DNA of 64,000 bases from Nageia nagi. Its lineage: Eukaryota > Pinophyta. Below the pieces are notes generated by a model that did no database searches, was not told where the DNA came from, and saw nothing but the letters and a program-made list of their open reading frames with translations. The stretch lies in NCBI GenBank assembly GCA_050084985.1, contig JBITNC010000001.1:22382001-22446000 (forward strand). The letters run 5' to 3'. Both the position numbers and the translations under genes were made by a program. This document shows positions 12,212-25,079 of this stretch, piece by piece (within the stretch, counting starts at the first letter, position 1; each line of letters begins with the position of its first letter).

Positions 12212-15200
12212 ATGGATAATGTAGAGGAGAAATAGTCTACTATTCGTACCACGATGGATGTCAATTTTGAAAGGAGGTTTTTGGAAATGGAGAATTATTT
12301 GGCTTGTTTGGTTGAGTTGTTGGATGTTGGAGCAAATGCAAATGTCAATCCAAGATATATATGATGATGTAGGTGGGATACCTAATTCATCATCTTTATC
12401 AAATCGTGTTCCATTCAAGGTGGAGGCCAAAGTGGACATTCCTACTTTTGGAGGAGAGGTTGATATAGAAAATATGAACAATTGGTTGAAATAATTGGAG
12501 GTTTATTTCCAAATTCATGGTGTTGTAAATGATGTTGATAAAATCTCTTTTTTAGATTAAATATGAGTGGATATGCTTTGGTTTGGTGGGAAAGCCATGT
12601 AGAAACTCTTAATCATGAACACTTGTTAGAAATATCATCTTAGAATGAATTTAAAGAGTTGTTAAGAGATCAATTTTATCAATTAAAATATCATAAGAAA
12701 TTGTTTAGACAACAAAGAGGGTAAAATGTTCAAGAATACACTATGGAATTTTTAGAAACAAGCTACTTTGCTTGGGGTTTCACTAAAAGATCCTCAAACT
12801 TTAATGAAGTAAATTGGAGGTTTACATAGTCATTTGCAAAAAGACTATCATTTTGTTTAATCCTACTAATCTTGATCAAGTGTGTGTGTAAGCACGATAC
12901 TTAAAGGAGGATGGTAAAGCAAGGAGATAATATAATGAATTTAAGAAGGTTTATAATTTAAGGAGAGGATAAGAGAAAAGCAAATCTCAAGATAAAGGTA
13001 AAGGTAAGAAAGAAACAGAGACCACTAATATTTCAAAGAAAGAAGGTGATAATAGGCATTGTAGTCATTGTGATAAAATGGTAATGTTATTGATAAATAT
13101 TGGAAATTACCTTCGAAATTACATCCATATAAGCATAAGAATAAGGAGGAAACTAATGCTATGGTTCTTAGATATGATAATATTAAGAGAAGTTTAGATG
13201 TTGATGAGAAAATAAATTGTTTAGTCATTTAATAGGTTTATGAACCTCAAGACATTGAAGAACAAAAGATTCAATTATTCCACATCAAAATCTAAATTAA
13301 GAAAACCAAAGTAGATTGCATTATTGATCTAGATTCATAAGCAAATTTTATTTCAAAAAATATGGTAAGTAATTTGAGATTTAAAACTTTCAACTATCCA
13401 AATCCATATCCTTTGGGTTGGATGCATTGCAATGCTAGTTTACAAGTCACTAAGCAATGTAAGTTGAAATTTGCTATTTGTACAAAGTACATTGATGAAG
13501 GTGTGGTTGATGTTGTTCCTTTATATATTTGTGGTGTTGTTCTTGGTAACCCTTACATGTGGGATAAGGATGGTATCTATTATAGAAGATTGAATAAATT
13601 ATGATTAATAAAAGATATTTCTAGCTAGTGCACATAAAAGCAGAAAAAGCTACCTTTGGTCATTATTGGTAAGGTAAAATATCTTATGAATGTTTCTAAA
13701 AAGTTTGTTCTAACCATGGTAAAAATAGGAGCCTTAAGTGAGATGAATATCACACTGTCAATAGTGTACAATACTAATTGTAGCCCATTAGCAGCATGCA
13801 ATAGAAAGGAATAGATGCAAATTTTGGTTCAAAAGTTTACTAACTTATTTGCACATCCACAATGATTACCTCTTGTAGGATATACAATATGATATTTAGT
13901 TGTTACTTGATGCTTTATTGCCCAACATAGCTTTGTATCAACAATTAGTTTTGGAGCAAGGGGAGATAGATTTAGGAGTTGGTTGATCAAGGTGTGATCA
14001 GATCAAGTACATATCCATGTGGATCACCTATTATTTTGGTTCCCAAGAAAGGTCAAACTTAGAGAATGTGCATTTACTATAGAACACTAAATAAAATCAC
14101 CATCAAAAATTGATATCCTTTGCCTTAGATTGATGATCTTTTCAATCAGTTGCAAGAGGAAAGATTCTTCACAAAGATAGGAGTGGATATCACCAAGTTA
14201 AAATCAAGGAGGAGGATATTTGGAAGACTACTTTCAAGACAAGACAAGGCCTATTTGAGTGGCTTATTTTGTCATTTGGTTTGTGCAATGCACCACCCAC
14301 TTTTATGAGGGTAATGAATGATGTACTTTTTCCATTTATTGATTCTTTTATTGTTGTATACTTGGATGATATTCTTATTTATAGTTCTACTTGGGAAGAA
14401 CATGTTGTACATCTTAGAAAAATGTTTCAAACTTTGCATAGAGAGAAATCGTTATTGAAACATTCAAAATGTGAGTTTGGCAAAGAGTCTTTGGTGTATT
14501 TAGGGCATGTTATTAGTTATGGACAACTTAAGATAGATTCTAGTAAAGTAAGTGCTATAGTAGATTGGCCAAGGCCATATAATGTAATTGAAGTAAGGAG
14601 TTTCTTAGGTGCTATCCAATATTTAAAAAAGTTTATTATTGATTTTTCTCATATTGCTTCACCTTTACATGATGTAACTAGAAAGAGGCAAGTTTTCCAA
14701 TAAAGATAAATAATAACAAACATCTTTTGACACTTTGAAGCAAAAGATTATTAGTGCACCTATGCTAGCATTTCTTGATTTGCAAAATCCATTTGAAGTG
14801 GAGATTGATGCATGTGACTATGCCATGGGAGTCATTTTATTACAAGAAGGTAAACCAATTTGCTATCATTCTGAAAAATTTAGTGGGGCTATTTTGAATT
14901 ATCCTACTTATGATAAAGAAATGATGCATTGGTTCAAGTTGTTAAAAAGTAGAAACATTACTTAATTAGAAAAGAAATAATCATTCATACTGATCATCAA
15001 CCATTAAAGTATTTGCAAACTCAATCAAAATTGCAACAAACTAGACATTATAGATGGATAGGTTTTCTGCAATAATTTCATCTAGTGATCAAGTATAAGA
15101 AAGGAACATAAAATAAGGTTGCTAATTTGCTTTTTAAGCCACCTGCAACTACAGATTCCATAATGTTAGTGATGTGCAGTACTGATTATGGGCTATTAGC

Positions 15201-16493
15201 AGCGTACAAATAGGGTCCAATGAGTTCCCTCTCAGTGTTGACATTTCTTCCTTTTTTGTTTGAGTCATTTTCAGAGGCATATGTGTAGGATCCTAATTTT
15301 AGAGAAGTGTATGAGCAATTATCTTCATCTAGGTCTAAGTATGAGGTTTTGGATGAATTTTATTTGCAAAATAGACTTCTTTATCACTTTAATGCACTAT
15401 GTGTACATGTAGGTGAAAGGATTGGATTTATTAGAAAAGCATATACTTCAAAGATTGCAGGACATTTTGGGTTGGGAAAGATATTGTATAATTTGCAAAG
15501 TTATGCATATTATCCAAAGATGAAAGATCAAGTAGGCAAGTACATAAGGGGGTGTTCTTTATATTGCACCAACAAGCCAAGTAATAGGAAATTAGGTTTG
15601 TATTAGCCATTTACAGTATCTTCACATCCATGGGAGTGTATCTTAATGGATTTGTTGGAGGATTGCCTATGACTAAGAAAGATCATGACTATTTATTTGT
15701 TGTTATGGGTAAATTTAGCAAGATGTGTATTTTAATTCCATGTAAGAAGACTATAATAGGACAAGATGCTACAAATTTATAAGATGAATATCTTGAATAT
15801 ATCTAACATTCATACAATAGAGAAATTCATTCTTTCATTAATAAGAGTCCTTTTGAGGCTTATTTTGGTTATTTACCACCTTCACCTTTTGATTATGTGT
15901 TTGGGTAGAAAAAAGATGAAGAAGATTCAGTTTAGAAAGAGGAAAAGCAAGCTAAAAAATTTGTTGAAAAGATTAGGCAAATTCATTTGAAAGTCTAAGA
16001 GCAACATAAGATAAGCCAAGCCAAGTACAAGATGAGACATGAAAAGCATAGAGTTGACCATAAGTTTCATGTGAGAGATCATGTTTGGTTGCATCTTAGC
16101 AAGGAGAGGTTGCAAGGACTAGCCAAGAAGTTGAAACGTATAAGGTATGGACCATTTAATATTATGGAGCATGTAAGTGAGAATGCTTTTAGATTGAATC
16201 TTCTAGCATATATGAACATCTATTTAGTTGTGAATGTTGAACATTTAAAATTGTATGAGCCATCTATATTAACTAAAGATGAAGCAGGTTCAGATTAAAT
16301 TTTGCCATCTCTTGATGACTTAGATCTTAGTACTATGGATGAACTCAAGAAGGATTTCATATTACAAAAGAAGGTTCATGCTACAAGAAGAGGTGAGATA
16401 GAGTTGTGGTTGGTTAGATTGGAAGGAAAAAAGCCTAATAAAGCCAAGTGGATGGATAGGTTTAGAGTTGGGGAGTTGTATCCTCATCTATGA
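12212..16493 (+). pseudogene. Gypsy gag-pol, many stops, integrase core deleted
   Basis: Gag: KVDIPTFGGEVDIENMNNWLK at about 12430-12490, followed after a stop by sequence like the plant gypsy capsid. Protease region near 13300-13600, where the active-site D-S-G reads DLDS followed by a stop. Reverse transcriptase: open frame 14269-14703 with LSFGLCNAPPTF and the catalytic YLDDIL (near 14358). RNase H-like frame 14735-14965. Integrase zinc-binding region in 15307-15606 (H-x-G-x-G then C-x2-C), then SHPWECILMD near 15625; after about 15770 the rest of the catalytic core is missing and the frame resumes at SPFEAYFGYLPPSPFDYVFG. Integrase C-terminus with VWLHLSKERL at 16032-16298. The last frame (16302-16493) contains a TRRGEIELWLVRLEGKKP segment, like a degenerate chromodomain. 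Non-functional. Confidence 0.85.
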
Positions 16494-16516
16494 ATTTATG
16501 GTATGAAATGCTTCTT

Positions 16517-16865
16517 GATTGGGGAGGTGTGATGTGAATTGGATCATGTCAGGATTGTCTTTATAGGAGAAATACTCATTCTAGAGGTATATGTGCTTGG
16601 ATACATATCAAAGTCTAAAATATGGAGTTATTTGGTATGAATTTTTAAGCTATCAATGACTTGCAAATTATTGATTTTAAACCATTAATGATGTGCACCT
16701 TAACGAGTCAGCAAGGGAAGTTGAAGGGACATCGATGTGTTGGGAAGATGAGATGATTTACTGCCTATAGCTAACATTTCCAAGGTATTTCTAGGCTTAT
16801 CACTCTCTTGTTGAGGAGGAGAACTTTGGACAATTTAGGGTTTTGAGATTGTAGGATTTCCAAAA
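16517..16865 (+). repeat. Polypurine tract and truncated 3' LTR of the gypsy element
   Basis: GGGGAGGTG directly precedes TGATGTGAATTGG (16530), the LTR start. Similarity to the 5' LTR continues to about TGTAGGATTT near 16860 and then stops, leaving about half the expected 696 bases. Confidence 0.75.
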
Positions 16866-16870
16866 GAAGC

Positions 16871-18400
16871 ATGAACAAGAAGAAAATATAGTGTTTCTCA
16901 TATGAGAGTGTTTTGATGTGTGGGTTATACATATGTCCTGGATGAATTAAGAAAGAAGTTAGAAAATAAAGGAAAAAAATGTATATTTATAGGATACAAT
17001 GAAGAATCCAAGGCATATAAATTGGATAACCTAATAAAAAGAAGGTAATAATCAACAAAGATGTAAAGTTTATAGAAGAGGAAGAATGGGATAGAATCTT
17101 GAAGAAAATAATAAATGTTGTGGTAGTCTCACCTCAATAAGATGAAAAAGAATTTGTAATAACCAATGCACCTAAAATTTTCACTCATTCCATACCAAAT
17201 CAAGCTCAGCAAAGTGGTCCTCAAGTGACCCCAACAACCAATACAAGATCAGCCTCAAGAATGCAAGCAAATACTCCAGTAAGTATACATCAAATACCAT
17301 TAGAAGGCTCATCAAATAATTCAATACCTAGTGACTCCTCAAATCAAACACTAGCAAATTTTAAGAGGAAAAAATTTAGAAGTTTGAGAAGAAGAAGAAA
17401 ATAGTGCAGTTTGGAATTCTTTATTTGCCTTATACTTACTTGCAAATGACCCCATACATTTTAAAGATGCAGTTAAGGAAGAAAAATAGATTGCAATAAT
17501 GGATGAAGAAATTGCACCCATTGAAAAGAATGATGATTTGATTTGAGCCTACTCTTTACACTAGAGAAAATAATGGTAAGCTTCTAATTATTGTGTTATA
17601 TGTGGATGATTTGATTTTCATGGGAAATAATGAAAATATTGTAGCTGAGTTTAAACATGAGATGAAACATGAGTTTAGTATGTCTGATTTGCAATTGTTA
17701 AGGTACTTTCTTGGTATAGAAGTTCAGCAATTAGAGCATAGTATCTTTATTTATCAAACTAAATATGCCACTAACATTTTAAAGAGGTTCAAAATGAAAA
17801 ACTCCAAGCCAACACAAACTCCAATTAACATGAGATTGAAATTGAGAAAAGATATTGAGATATGTCAATGGAACCAAGGAGTTTGGTATTTTGTACATAA
17901 AGAAAAATGATTTCAAGCTAACTTGGTACATAGATAGTGATTGGGTATGTATTGTAGATGATAGGAAGAGAACTTCATGGTATGTGTTTCACCTTAGATT
18001 AGCTGTTGTATTATGGACCTCTAAAAAAAACCAATAGTCTCCCTCTCTATAGCTAAAGATTAGTATGTGGTAGGAACAAGAGTAGCATGCTAAGGTATAT
18101 GGATAAGAAGGATCTTAAATGATTTAGGACACAACTAAGAGGAACCAAGGATATTTTGTGATAATACTTCAAAAATAGCACTCTCAAATAACTCAATTTT
18201 TCATAAAAGGAGCAAGCACATTGATACAAGGTACCACTTCATGAGGGAGTTGATCAATGTTAGAGAAATAATTTTGGAGCATTGTAGATTTGAAGAGCAA
18301 TATGCAAACATTTTCACTAAGCCATTTGAAAAGAGGAGTTTTGAACACCAAAGAGACATCTTAGGCATCATATATGGCATCAGTATTAGTTATGATTAAG
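16871..18400 (+). pseudogene. Ty1/copia pol fragment with two internal deletions
   Basis: The first part reads as the end of a copia integrase (SVSHMRVF, then LDELRKKLENKGKKCIFIGY, 16890-17000) and runs through a linker to DAVKEEK and IEKNDD near 17470-17540. The sequence then jumps to EPTLYTRENNGKLL and LYVDDLIF (17593), so most of the N-terminal reverse transcriptase is missing. A second jump near 17850 joins RLKLRKDI to RYVNGTKEFGILY, removing the palm/connection part before RNase H. The RNase H end (CDNTSKIALSN, HIDTRYHFMRE, FTKPFEKRSF) reaches a stop near 18400. Many stops. No LTR or primer site was found, so this is a fragment, dead for a long time. Confidence 0.8.
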
Positions 18401-18401
18401 A

Positions 18402-18895
18402 AGAATTATTGGAAAATAATCCCAACTACTTCTACTAATACGATGTATAGATGTAGTAGATAGGCATTTAATGTAGTTACTATTTCTTATATGATGAAAA
18501 AAATGTATTTGAGAAGCTTCATTTTTACCATTAAATACTTCTCCATTTTTATCTCTTAAAGCTTCATCTATTCTCCAGTTTTGTATGAATGCTATTAAAG
18601 ATTGAAAGATATATTTTTTGATAATGCAATAGCATTTTTTTTTCTAACTATAGCTAGTCATGGAATTACCTACCCTGTTCATACTTTGTTTCAATGTTAA
18701 TTGTCATTTGTTATGCTCTATTTTGACTTCTTATTTATGGATTTCTATTCATATTTATAAGGTTTGAATTAGCGTAGATCTGATGCAGCCTCTATCTGCA
18801 CTTATGAACTAGATTGTTATCCAAGTGTTTGCAATTCCTATCCACCTATAAAAAGATTGCATGGAAAGATATACAACATATTTATATCCCCCAAT
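18402..18895. other. AT-rich sequence after the copia fragment
   Basis: No recognised gene. The first hundred bases may be the untranslated 3' region of the copia element. Confidence 0.35.
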
Positions 18896-18899
18896 AGTG

Positions 18900-19315
18900 A
18901 AAAAAATCCTCTTTTAAAGAGTCATTCATGTATGCATACATCCTATTGCAAGTCACCCATGCTCACAATCTTTCTATGTATTTCCAAACATAGAACACAT
19001 GTTCATTAGTATTATCAAGTCTAAATTTTTTGCTAAAAAATCATTTCCTAATACTTTTTGACACATGCCCATACCTTCTTTTAGATCCCCATGTTGACAC
19101 ATGCAAGGAAAACCTTAGTAAAGGTTGCACAATTTAGCTTCATATCTAATGTATTGCATCTTCTTAAAAGTCTCTAGAGCCTTATCCAAAAATCCATTTT
19201 ATGCAAAATATGTAGTTCTTTGCAACTTCTATGAATCCTTATTTGCATTACACATCTTGCCAAATATGTTGAACAGATTTTTTACTCTTTCATTTTTTGC
19301 ATACATATCTCCCTT
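18900..19315 (-). pseudogene. PPR-protein relic
   Basis: On the minus strand, frames with stops read in order KALETFKKMQ, then sequence like a TFTRVFLACVNMGDLKEG motif, then GMCQKVLGNDFLA. This matches the plant PLS-type pentatricopeptide layout (a helix pair ending in LxxFxxM, then a long repeat with A-C-x-x-x-G-x-L-x-x-G). PPR proteins bind organelle RNA; this copy is too broken to act. Related shards occur at 25.1, 28.6, 29.4, 31.5, 32.1-33.7 and 50.8 kb. Confidence 0.65.
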
Positions 19316-19639
19316 CTTTGAGAATATCAACTCATGTTGACGAAGACTAAGAATGTATCAATGTTGATGTGAGCTCCTCCTACATGCCTTCCCTTCTACA
19401 CATGTTTGATAGATAAGTTATTTTTCTCTAAATGGCATCTTACTTCCTTGATTTGATATTCACAAAGTTGGTTGTTTAGCCCCACATTCCTGACTCACCC
19501 ATCCTACAAACTTAGACTTGCTGCTAGGTATTCTACTGATGTGTCTTGATTTAAATTCTCATTTTTGGTTCTCATTGTATTTTATAGATAACTCTTACCT
19601 TCGTCGTTAATTTTATGAAATGTGAATTGCATCATGATA

Positions 19640-19845
19640 ATAACAAAAATAAGAATAGCATAAATGAAAATAATAACAATAATAATAATCCATCTCTCCT
19701 TTCACCAACTATTATTAAAGTACTTAATAATAATAAGAATAAGAATTTGATAGCAATAATAATATGAATTTAATAAGAATAATAATAAAATAATAATAAT
19801 AATAATGATGATGATGATGATAATAATATCAATAATAACAATAAA
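19640..19845. repeat. Imperfect (AAT)n / (GAT)n trinucleotide tract
   Basis: About 200 bases dominated by AAT units with interruptions and a short GAT run near 19806-19820. A simple repeat with no coding frame. Confidence 0.85.
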
Positions 19846-19859
19846 GTTCTTTCACTACC

Positions 19860-22640
19860 TGTAATTTCAATTATGATGAATGTATTGAATGGCATAGAGG
19901 TACAATCAATATTCACCACTCATTAAACTTGTAATCTTCCTCTAGATAGGTGAGTTTCGTGATGTGTCCTTATTGACTAATCCCCATGTTGTCATGGACT
20001 TACTGATGTGGAGTTCCTATTGATGTGTGATTCACTATTTGGAGAACCTTGATGATTTTGATGTCCAAACTATTCCTTTCATTCTTCAATTATAGTTTTC
20101 AAGATAATTTGTACATTAATGTAGTGCCCCACTCCTAATGTATGCGAACTCATAAAATATTAGAAAAATGTCAGTCTAATATTATTTCATTTTAATTGCT
20201 TACTCATTCTAATCTATGAAATTGTTATGCTCTCTATTAGCGTATCTTATAATCTATATGCCACCATATTGGTATATTTGGTTACAATGTATCATATATT
20301 GTCATGCAAAGAAATGATATTTAAAAAAATACATGTTACTTCTGTAAATACCTAACAAGATTTAATAGTAGTTACACACATGGAAACTATGTCAATAAAT
20401 TTTGTGAATGATAAAAATGTGTAGAATACTCATCTTTCTCATATTCTAATATTGCTTACAAGATAATATCTTCCACCCTATTTCACTGTCATAATGACTA
20501 GTTTCACTACGAATGCTATTGCAAAAATATTTGTTGGTGTGTTTGGCCTTGATTCCTCTTTGCAAGTTACATCTATAGACTCTATCTAACACCATTCTTC
20601 TACAAGCATAAAATATTAACTCCAACTCTCAAATGGTTTACACATACACCCTACTTTAATCCTTGATGGATACAACAGTTTTGTTTTGGAAGAGACTTTG
20701 AATAAAGGAATTATTGTTCACCTACAAGAATATACTTTTACGAAATTATTCCATAATTCTACGTACATTCATACATTCTTAGAACTTTTTTACATTCTCC
20801 TTTATGCATGTACATTTTATTCCTCAATCATTCATGTCATCTCATTATATGGCTATTGTAATTATCATTTTGAAATACTTGCAAATCTTGTGCATCTTGT
20901 TGGATCTCTAACTACTTACCTCTAGGCTACAAGATATCTTATATCAAGTAGCTCCTAGGACCATTTTGGATTTTCTTAATCTACTTATTTTTCACCACAA
21001 GAAGATAGTAACTCCACCCAAACAACAAAATAATACTATTTTTGAATAAATTCCCATTAAAACATTCATCCTATACCATAAGTATTAATATATTGAAGGT
21101 AGAGCATTGATAAAAACTTCAATCCATGAATTTAATAATAATATTGATGTTGATGTTGAAAGAAGAATTTACATCTCAACACATTATTAAATATTTAACT
21201 AAATAAAACTTGATAAAAGATAAACAATCATAAATATATAAAGAAGAAATATATGTGGGTGTTGGCTATCTAGCGTCCAGAATTCCCATCCATATCTTGA
21301 TATGTCTGACATTGTTAGACGTCAGAAACAAGTTTTGATAGGGTCTACAAACTTTTTCACCATTTTGTTTGACAGCTACTAAGTCTAACACTTAATTTTT
21401 TTCACCATTTTTTATAATCACAATTCGATTAACCTGAAAAGAATAAACAAAGTGAGATTTAACCTTAAAATATATAAAAGTAGTTCGATTAACCTTTAGT
21501 TGAAAAATTTCCCAACATACTTGAAAAACACATCATATCAAATTTATCAAAGATAAAAAAAAATTCTGAAAACTATATATATATATATACCAAATGGTAA
21601 CAATTTAAATAAATTTATGGGAAGTATGTTGAAAATTCTAAAATATTAATACCAAAATATTCCATGATCATATTTGTTTACTAGCTAAGAAAACAAAAGT
21701 TATTCAAACAAGAAAATTCCTCAAACCATCACACGTTGCATCTATAGATAAAAGGTGTAAATTAAATCTAAATAAGTTAAAAGTTTATATAGGTAAAACT
21801 ATAATTAATTTCTAGAAGTTTAGATTTTCAACTGTAAGTGAATGTTGTTCACACTATATTTTCAACATGCTCTTTGTGAACATCAAAAAAGTGTTTCAAA
21901 CATGATTTTTTTGACCGACTGAAGAATGACAATGAGTACTGAAAAAAAGTCGGGAAAAAGCAGATCAACACCATGGACAAATACGTCAACAAAACCAAGC
22001 AAGTTTATGTTGAACACGGAGTCTCACTGATACTCAAACCTGGTAAATGTGAAGGCAGAAAAATATTGTTTATTTAACGATAACGCTGGGAAAATGTAAG
22101 TCGTGCATTGCACTCTCTATAACATATTAACATATTGCAGTGGTTGATTACAGCTAAAGCATGCCGACATTGCTTCCACCGTTTCATTTCTCTGCTGATG
22201 ACGTCCACAGACTAATATTCGATTTCCACTCTTCCACAGAAGGGCATGTGCATTTGACAATATTAATATAAAAATTTGAAGCGATCAAGTTTTCCACAGT
22301 GGAAAGCTTAACACGGCGTAGATTTTGATTCCATACAGCTAACGGTGGCAGGCAAGTGCCAACCTGCCAAATTCTGGGCAGAAAGTGCTGTGGTGCTTCA
22401 ATCAATTTTTATTACCCAATTGAGCTTTAACAGACAGAAAAGCATGTTCTAGAGCAGTGAAAATCAATGTCGGTTAGCAAAAATTTCAAAATTATACCAT
22501 GGCATTGACGTACACTTACTGTAACTCACCTGCTCATTTTCTAGGACTTCAATCGTACAACAAATTTGGTGGATTTTAAAATAAAATATTAAGACCATGC
22601 CCCACAAGCTTTGACTGTAGTGAGAGGTCGTCCCGCCTAC
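19860..22640. other. Intergenic DNA, no supported gene
   Basis: AT-rich up to about 21900, with an (AT)n tract near 21575-21590. GC rises from about 21950 towards the gene at 22.8 kb and may hold its distal promoter. A 79-codon plus frame (20686-20925) has no recognisable domain. Confidence 0.4.
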
Positions 22641-22709
22641 CCAAATTTCTTATGAAGGTATAGTCTCAAGAAATTTACAACAAGCAACCACCATAGTTAG
22701 TCACAAGTT

Positions 22710-22740
22710 TATAAATACTCTAATCTGCAGACCTCTCATC
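22710..22740 (+). promoter_or_regulatory. TATA box of the intact proline-rich gene
   Basis: TATAAATA at 22710-22717, about 64 bases before the first ATG, is followed at once by CTCTAATCTGCAG, the block shared with the paralogue at 10.0 kb. Transcription probably starts near 22740. Confidence 0.7.
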
Positions 22741-22780
22741 TTATTGCAAGAAAGGATACGTAAGGTTCAGACCAACAAGC

Positions 22781-23305
22781 GTGAACAACTTCATTTGCAA
22801 AAAGATGCTGGTGCTTTTAATTGCAGCCTCCCTCTTGGCTGCAATCCCATCGGAAGCCACATACCATACTGGCAGTCCTTCTCCAAAGCCTTACAACTAC
22901 AAATCTCCCCCTCCTCCATCACATTTTCCCGCTCCTGTTCACAAGCCATCACCAATGCCAAAGCCTCCGCTGGTAGAAACGCCACCTCCCGTCTCCACAA
23001 AACCTCCTCCAAAGCCAGTCTCCCCTCCTAAGCCAACTCCGCCTATCCATTCTCCCCCTCACCACAAGCCATCCACTCCTCCTCCCACAACAGTTCACAC
23101 TCTACCCAAATCATACTCACCTCCCCACCATGAAAACCCCTCTCCATACCCTCCCTCTCCCATTGTGGTTGTGAAGCCACACCCTCCTCCTGTGGTCACT
23201 CCAATCCCGCCCAAGGTCTATCCACCCCCACATTCCAAGTCTCCTGTTTACCCCCCACCTGAAAATCACTACCCCTACAAGAAGTCTCCCCCACCTCCAT
23301 ACTAG
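22781..23305 (+). CDS. Secreted proline-rich (extensin/PRP-like) cell-wall protein
   Basis: An intact 174-codon frame without introns. Residues 1-27 form a signal peptide (core MLVLLIAASLLAA, cleavage likely after SEA, before TYHT). The mature protein is largely Pro with Lys, His, Ser, Val and Tyr: SPPPP near the start, then KPPPKPVSPPKP, histidine-containing HSPPHHKP, and a C-terminal block with VVVKPHPPPVVTP, YPPPHSKSPVYPPP and SPPPPY at the stop. SPPPP and YxY-like motifs are the kind that are hydroxylated, glycosylated and cross-linked in extensins; that it is a structural wall protein is inferred from composition. It has no eight-cysteine domain, so it is not a hybrid PRP. The second Met (22805) would leave a shorter signal peptide and is a possible alternative start. 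The paralogue at 9.3 kb faces the other way. Confidence 0.85.
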   Translation: MNNFICKKMLVLLIAASLLAAIPSEATYHTGSPSPKPYNYKSPPPPSHFPAPVHKPSPMPKPPLVETPPPVSTKPPPKPVSPPKPTPPIHSPPHHKPSTPPPTTVHTLPKSYSPPHHENPSPYPPSPIVVVKPHPPPVVTPIPPKVYPPPHSKSPVYPPPENHYPYKKSPPPPY

Positions 23306-23452
23306 ATAACTCACAAAACACCAAACAAGGCCCGTTATTCGCAGCATCATGCACTTGATGTACCAAAAATATATTTGTGGCCAGATCGGGAGCAGCGCCA
23401 TTCATCTATGGCCTTTTTAATGTGGATTTGAATTCTCTCACTACAATACTAA

Positions 23453-23458
23453 AATAAA
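23453..23458 (+). terminator. Polyadenylation signal of the proline-rich gene
   Basis: AATAAA lies about 150 bases after the stop codon and is followed by a T-rich stretch, a usual plant 3'-end arrangement. Based on the motif alone. Confidence 0.5.
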
Positions 23459-23459
23459 A

Positions 23460-25075
23460 TATCTCTAGTTTTTTATGAGTTTCCTTTATGTGTGTTACCA
23501 TTGTGCATTTCTATGTATGTTAGTTAAGGAATGGATTTTATCTCAGGTGAAGTAAATTAACGTACGTCACGTTTCTTTTATTTGAACGAAGAATAACTCG
23601 TATTCAATGTCTTCAATCTTTTCTGGAACTTGATATTATCATTTAATCGAAATTTACTACTGTTTAAAAATTATAAATAAAAAACACGAAAGAACTATAT
23701 AACTTGTAGTTGAATGGACTTTATGAACTTCTGTTTTTTTTAAGTGGTGTGCCATAAAAAAATTTGAACTATGTTTACATATGTATTTAATGTCATCAGT
23801 GTATGTTAAATACAAAACACAAGTATTATCTTAAGTTTGAGTTTAAGGTATAACTTCATTCAACTTGTTCATGATAAGAAATGTATTCACGACTATTTAT
23901 ATACTTAATTCAAGAAATATGTTATATAGTATATCCTCCATATCATACTAACCTTCAACTATATTCTATAATATTTTATAATAATTATTTAACAAGATGA
24001 ATTGAAGTATTATAGATATATATATATATTTTTTAATTTTATTGATTATGCATATAACTTGATTTAAAGATTTAAATCTTTGCAATACATTATGTTATCC
24101 CATTTCTAACTTAAGAAATGGAAAGTGAATGATTAATTACAGATGATAATTTTTTGATGTTTGAAACACTTGGTAAATCTATTTTTAAACATAAAACTAA
24201 TTCTTTATAACCTTATCATTATCACTTATTTTATGAAAGACTCATATAAAAGAACCCATTGTAAGGAAAAATTATATAGTTAACCTTATGCCTCAAATTT
24301 TTAATAGATTTTATATGAATCACTATTTAAAAAAATGGTTATATAGATTTACATTTTTATATTAATATTTGATGAAATTATAATTATTTAAGAGATATAT
24401 CATTTTTTTTAATGTTCATGAAGATATAATTAGTATATGAAGAGGAGGATTCTTGTAAACAAACATACTAAAACTTGATGCTATAAAGAGATCACTTGAT
24501 TCATAATGCTAGTAATAAAGTTAAAAATTCATTAATGCAGTTATTCTCACATATTTTAGTTTTCAACTTAATAAGATCAATACATAAAATATTCCGTAAA
24601 ACACACCTATTGTCTTAACATTTTATACTTCAATAATTGTATCTCAAATCTATGATATTTGTGTACATTTTTCAAGAAAAAATTAATTATATGTTACACT
24701 ATGAGGCTCTTCATGCTTTCCCAAAGCACAACCTTTACAAACAATCTTTTGATCCTCCATTTTTAACAAGCTATAAACCATATCATGAGATGTAAGCAAC
24801 TTCAAAGTTACAAAATTCAAGTAGCCAAATATGCATCCTTGAATATTCACAAGGCTAATGAATGTATTAGCTTCATGAAAATGCGCTATTTTTTTTTTTT
24901 AAATTGATAATAGTATCAAAATTGTTAATGAAGTCATCAATATTTATAGTATTAACAATTTGTACATTGCAACACTCCTTACCATATGGAATAATTTTTT
25001 TTTTTATTTTGTTTAGCATCCCTTACAACAATTTTGAGTGTTAGTTATCACTTATTGGAAGGTTTAAGTCACAAC
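23460..25075. other. AT-rich intergenic DNA
   Basis: No gene recognised. Simple tracts include (AT)n near 24018-24030 and poly-T near 24889 and 25000. Confidence 0.4.
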
Positions 25076-25079
25076 ATCG

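Larger units (their letters stand above)
11383..16865 (+). mobile_element. Degenerate Ty3/gypsy chromovirus-like LTR retrotransposon
   Basis: The element has a 5' LTR (11383-12078), an initiator-Met-type primer site (12086-12097), a gag-pol relic (12212-16493), a purine-rich tract (about 16517-16529) and a truncated 3' LTR (16530 to about 16865). The order protease, reverse transcriptase, RNase H, integrase is that of Ty3/gypsy. A chromodomain-like tail after integrase suggests a chromovirus. The 3' LTR breaks at about 16865 and copia pol sequence begins within about ten bases, so the right flank and any target duplication are lost. Confidence 0.85.

Noticed and set aside
20686-20925. 79-codon plus-strand frame as a membrane protein
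   Set aside because: The hydrophobic run is expected of AT-rich plus-strand sequence rich in TTT and ATT codons; no conserved motif.
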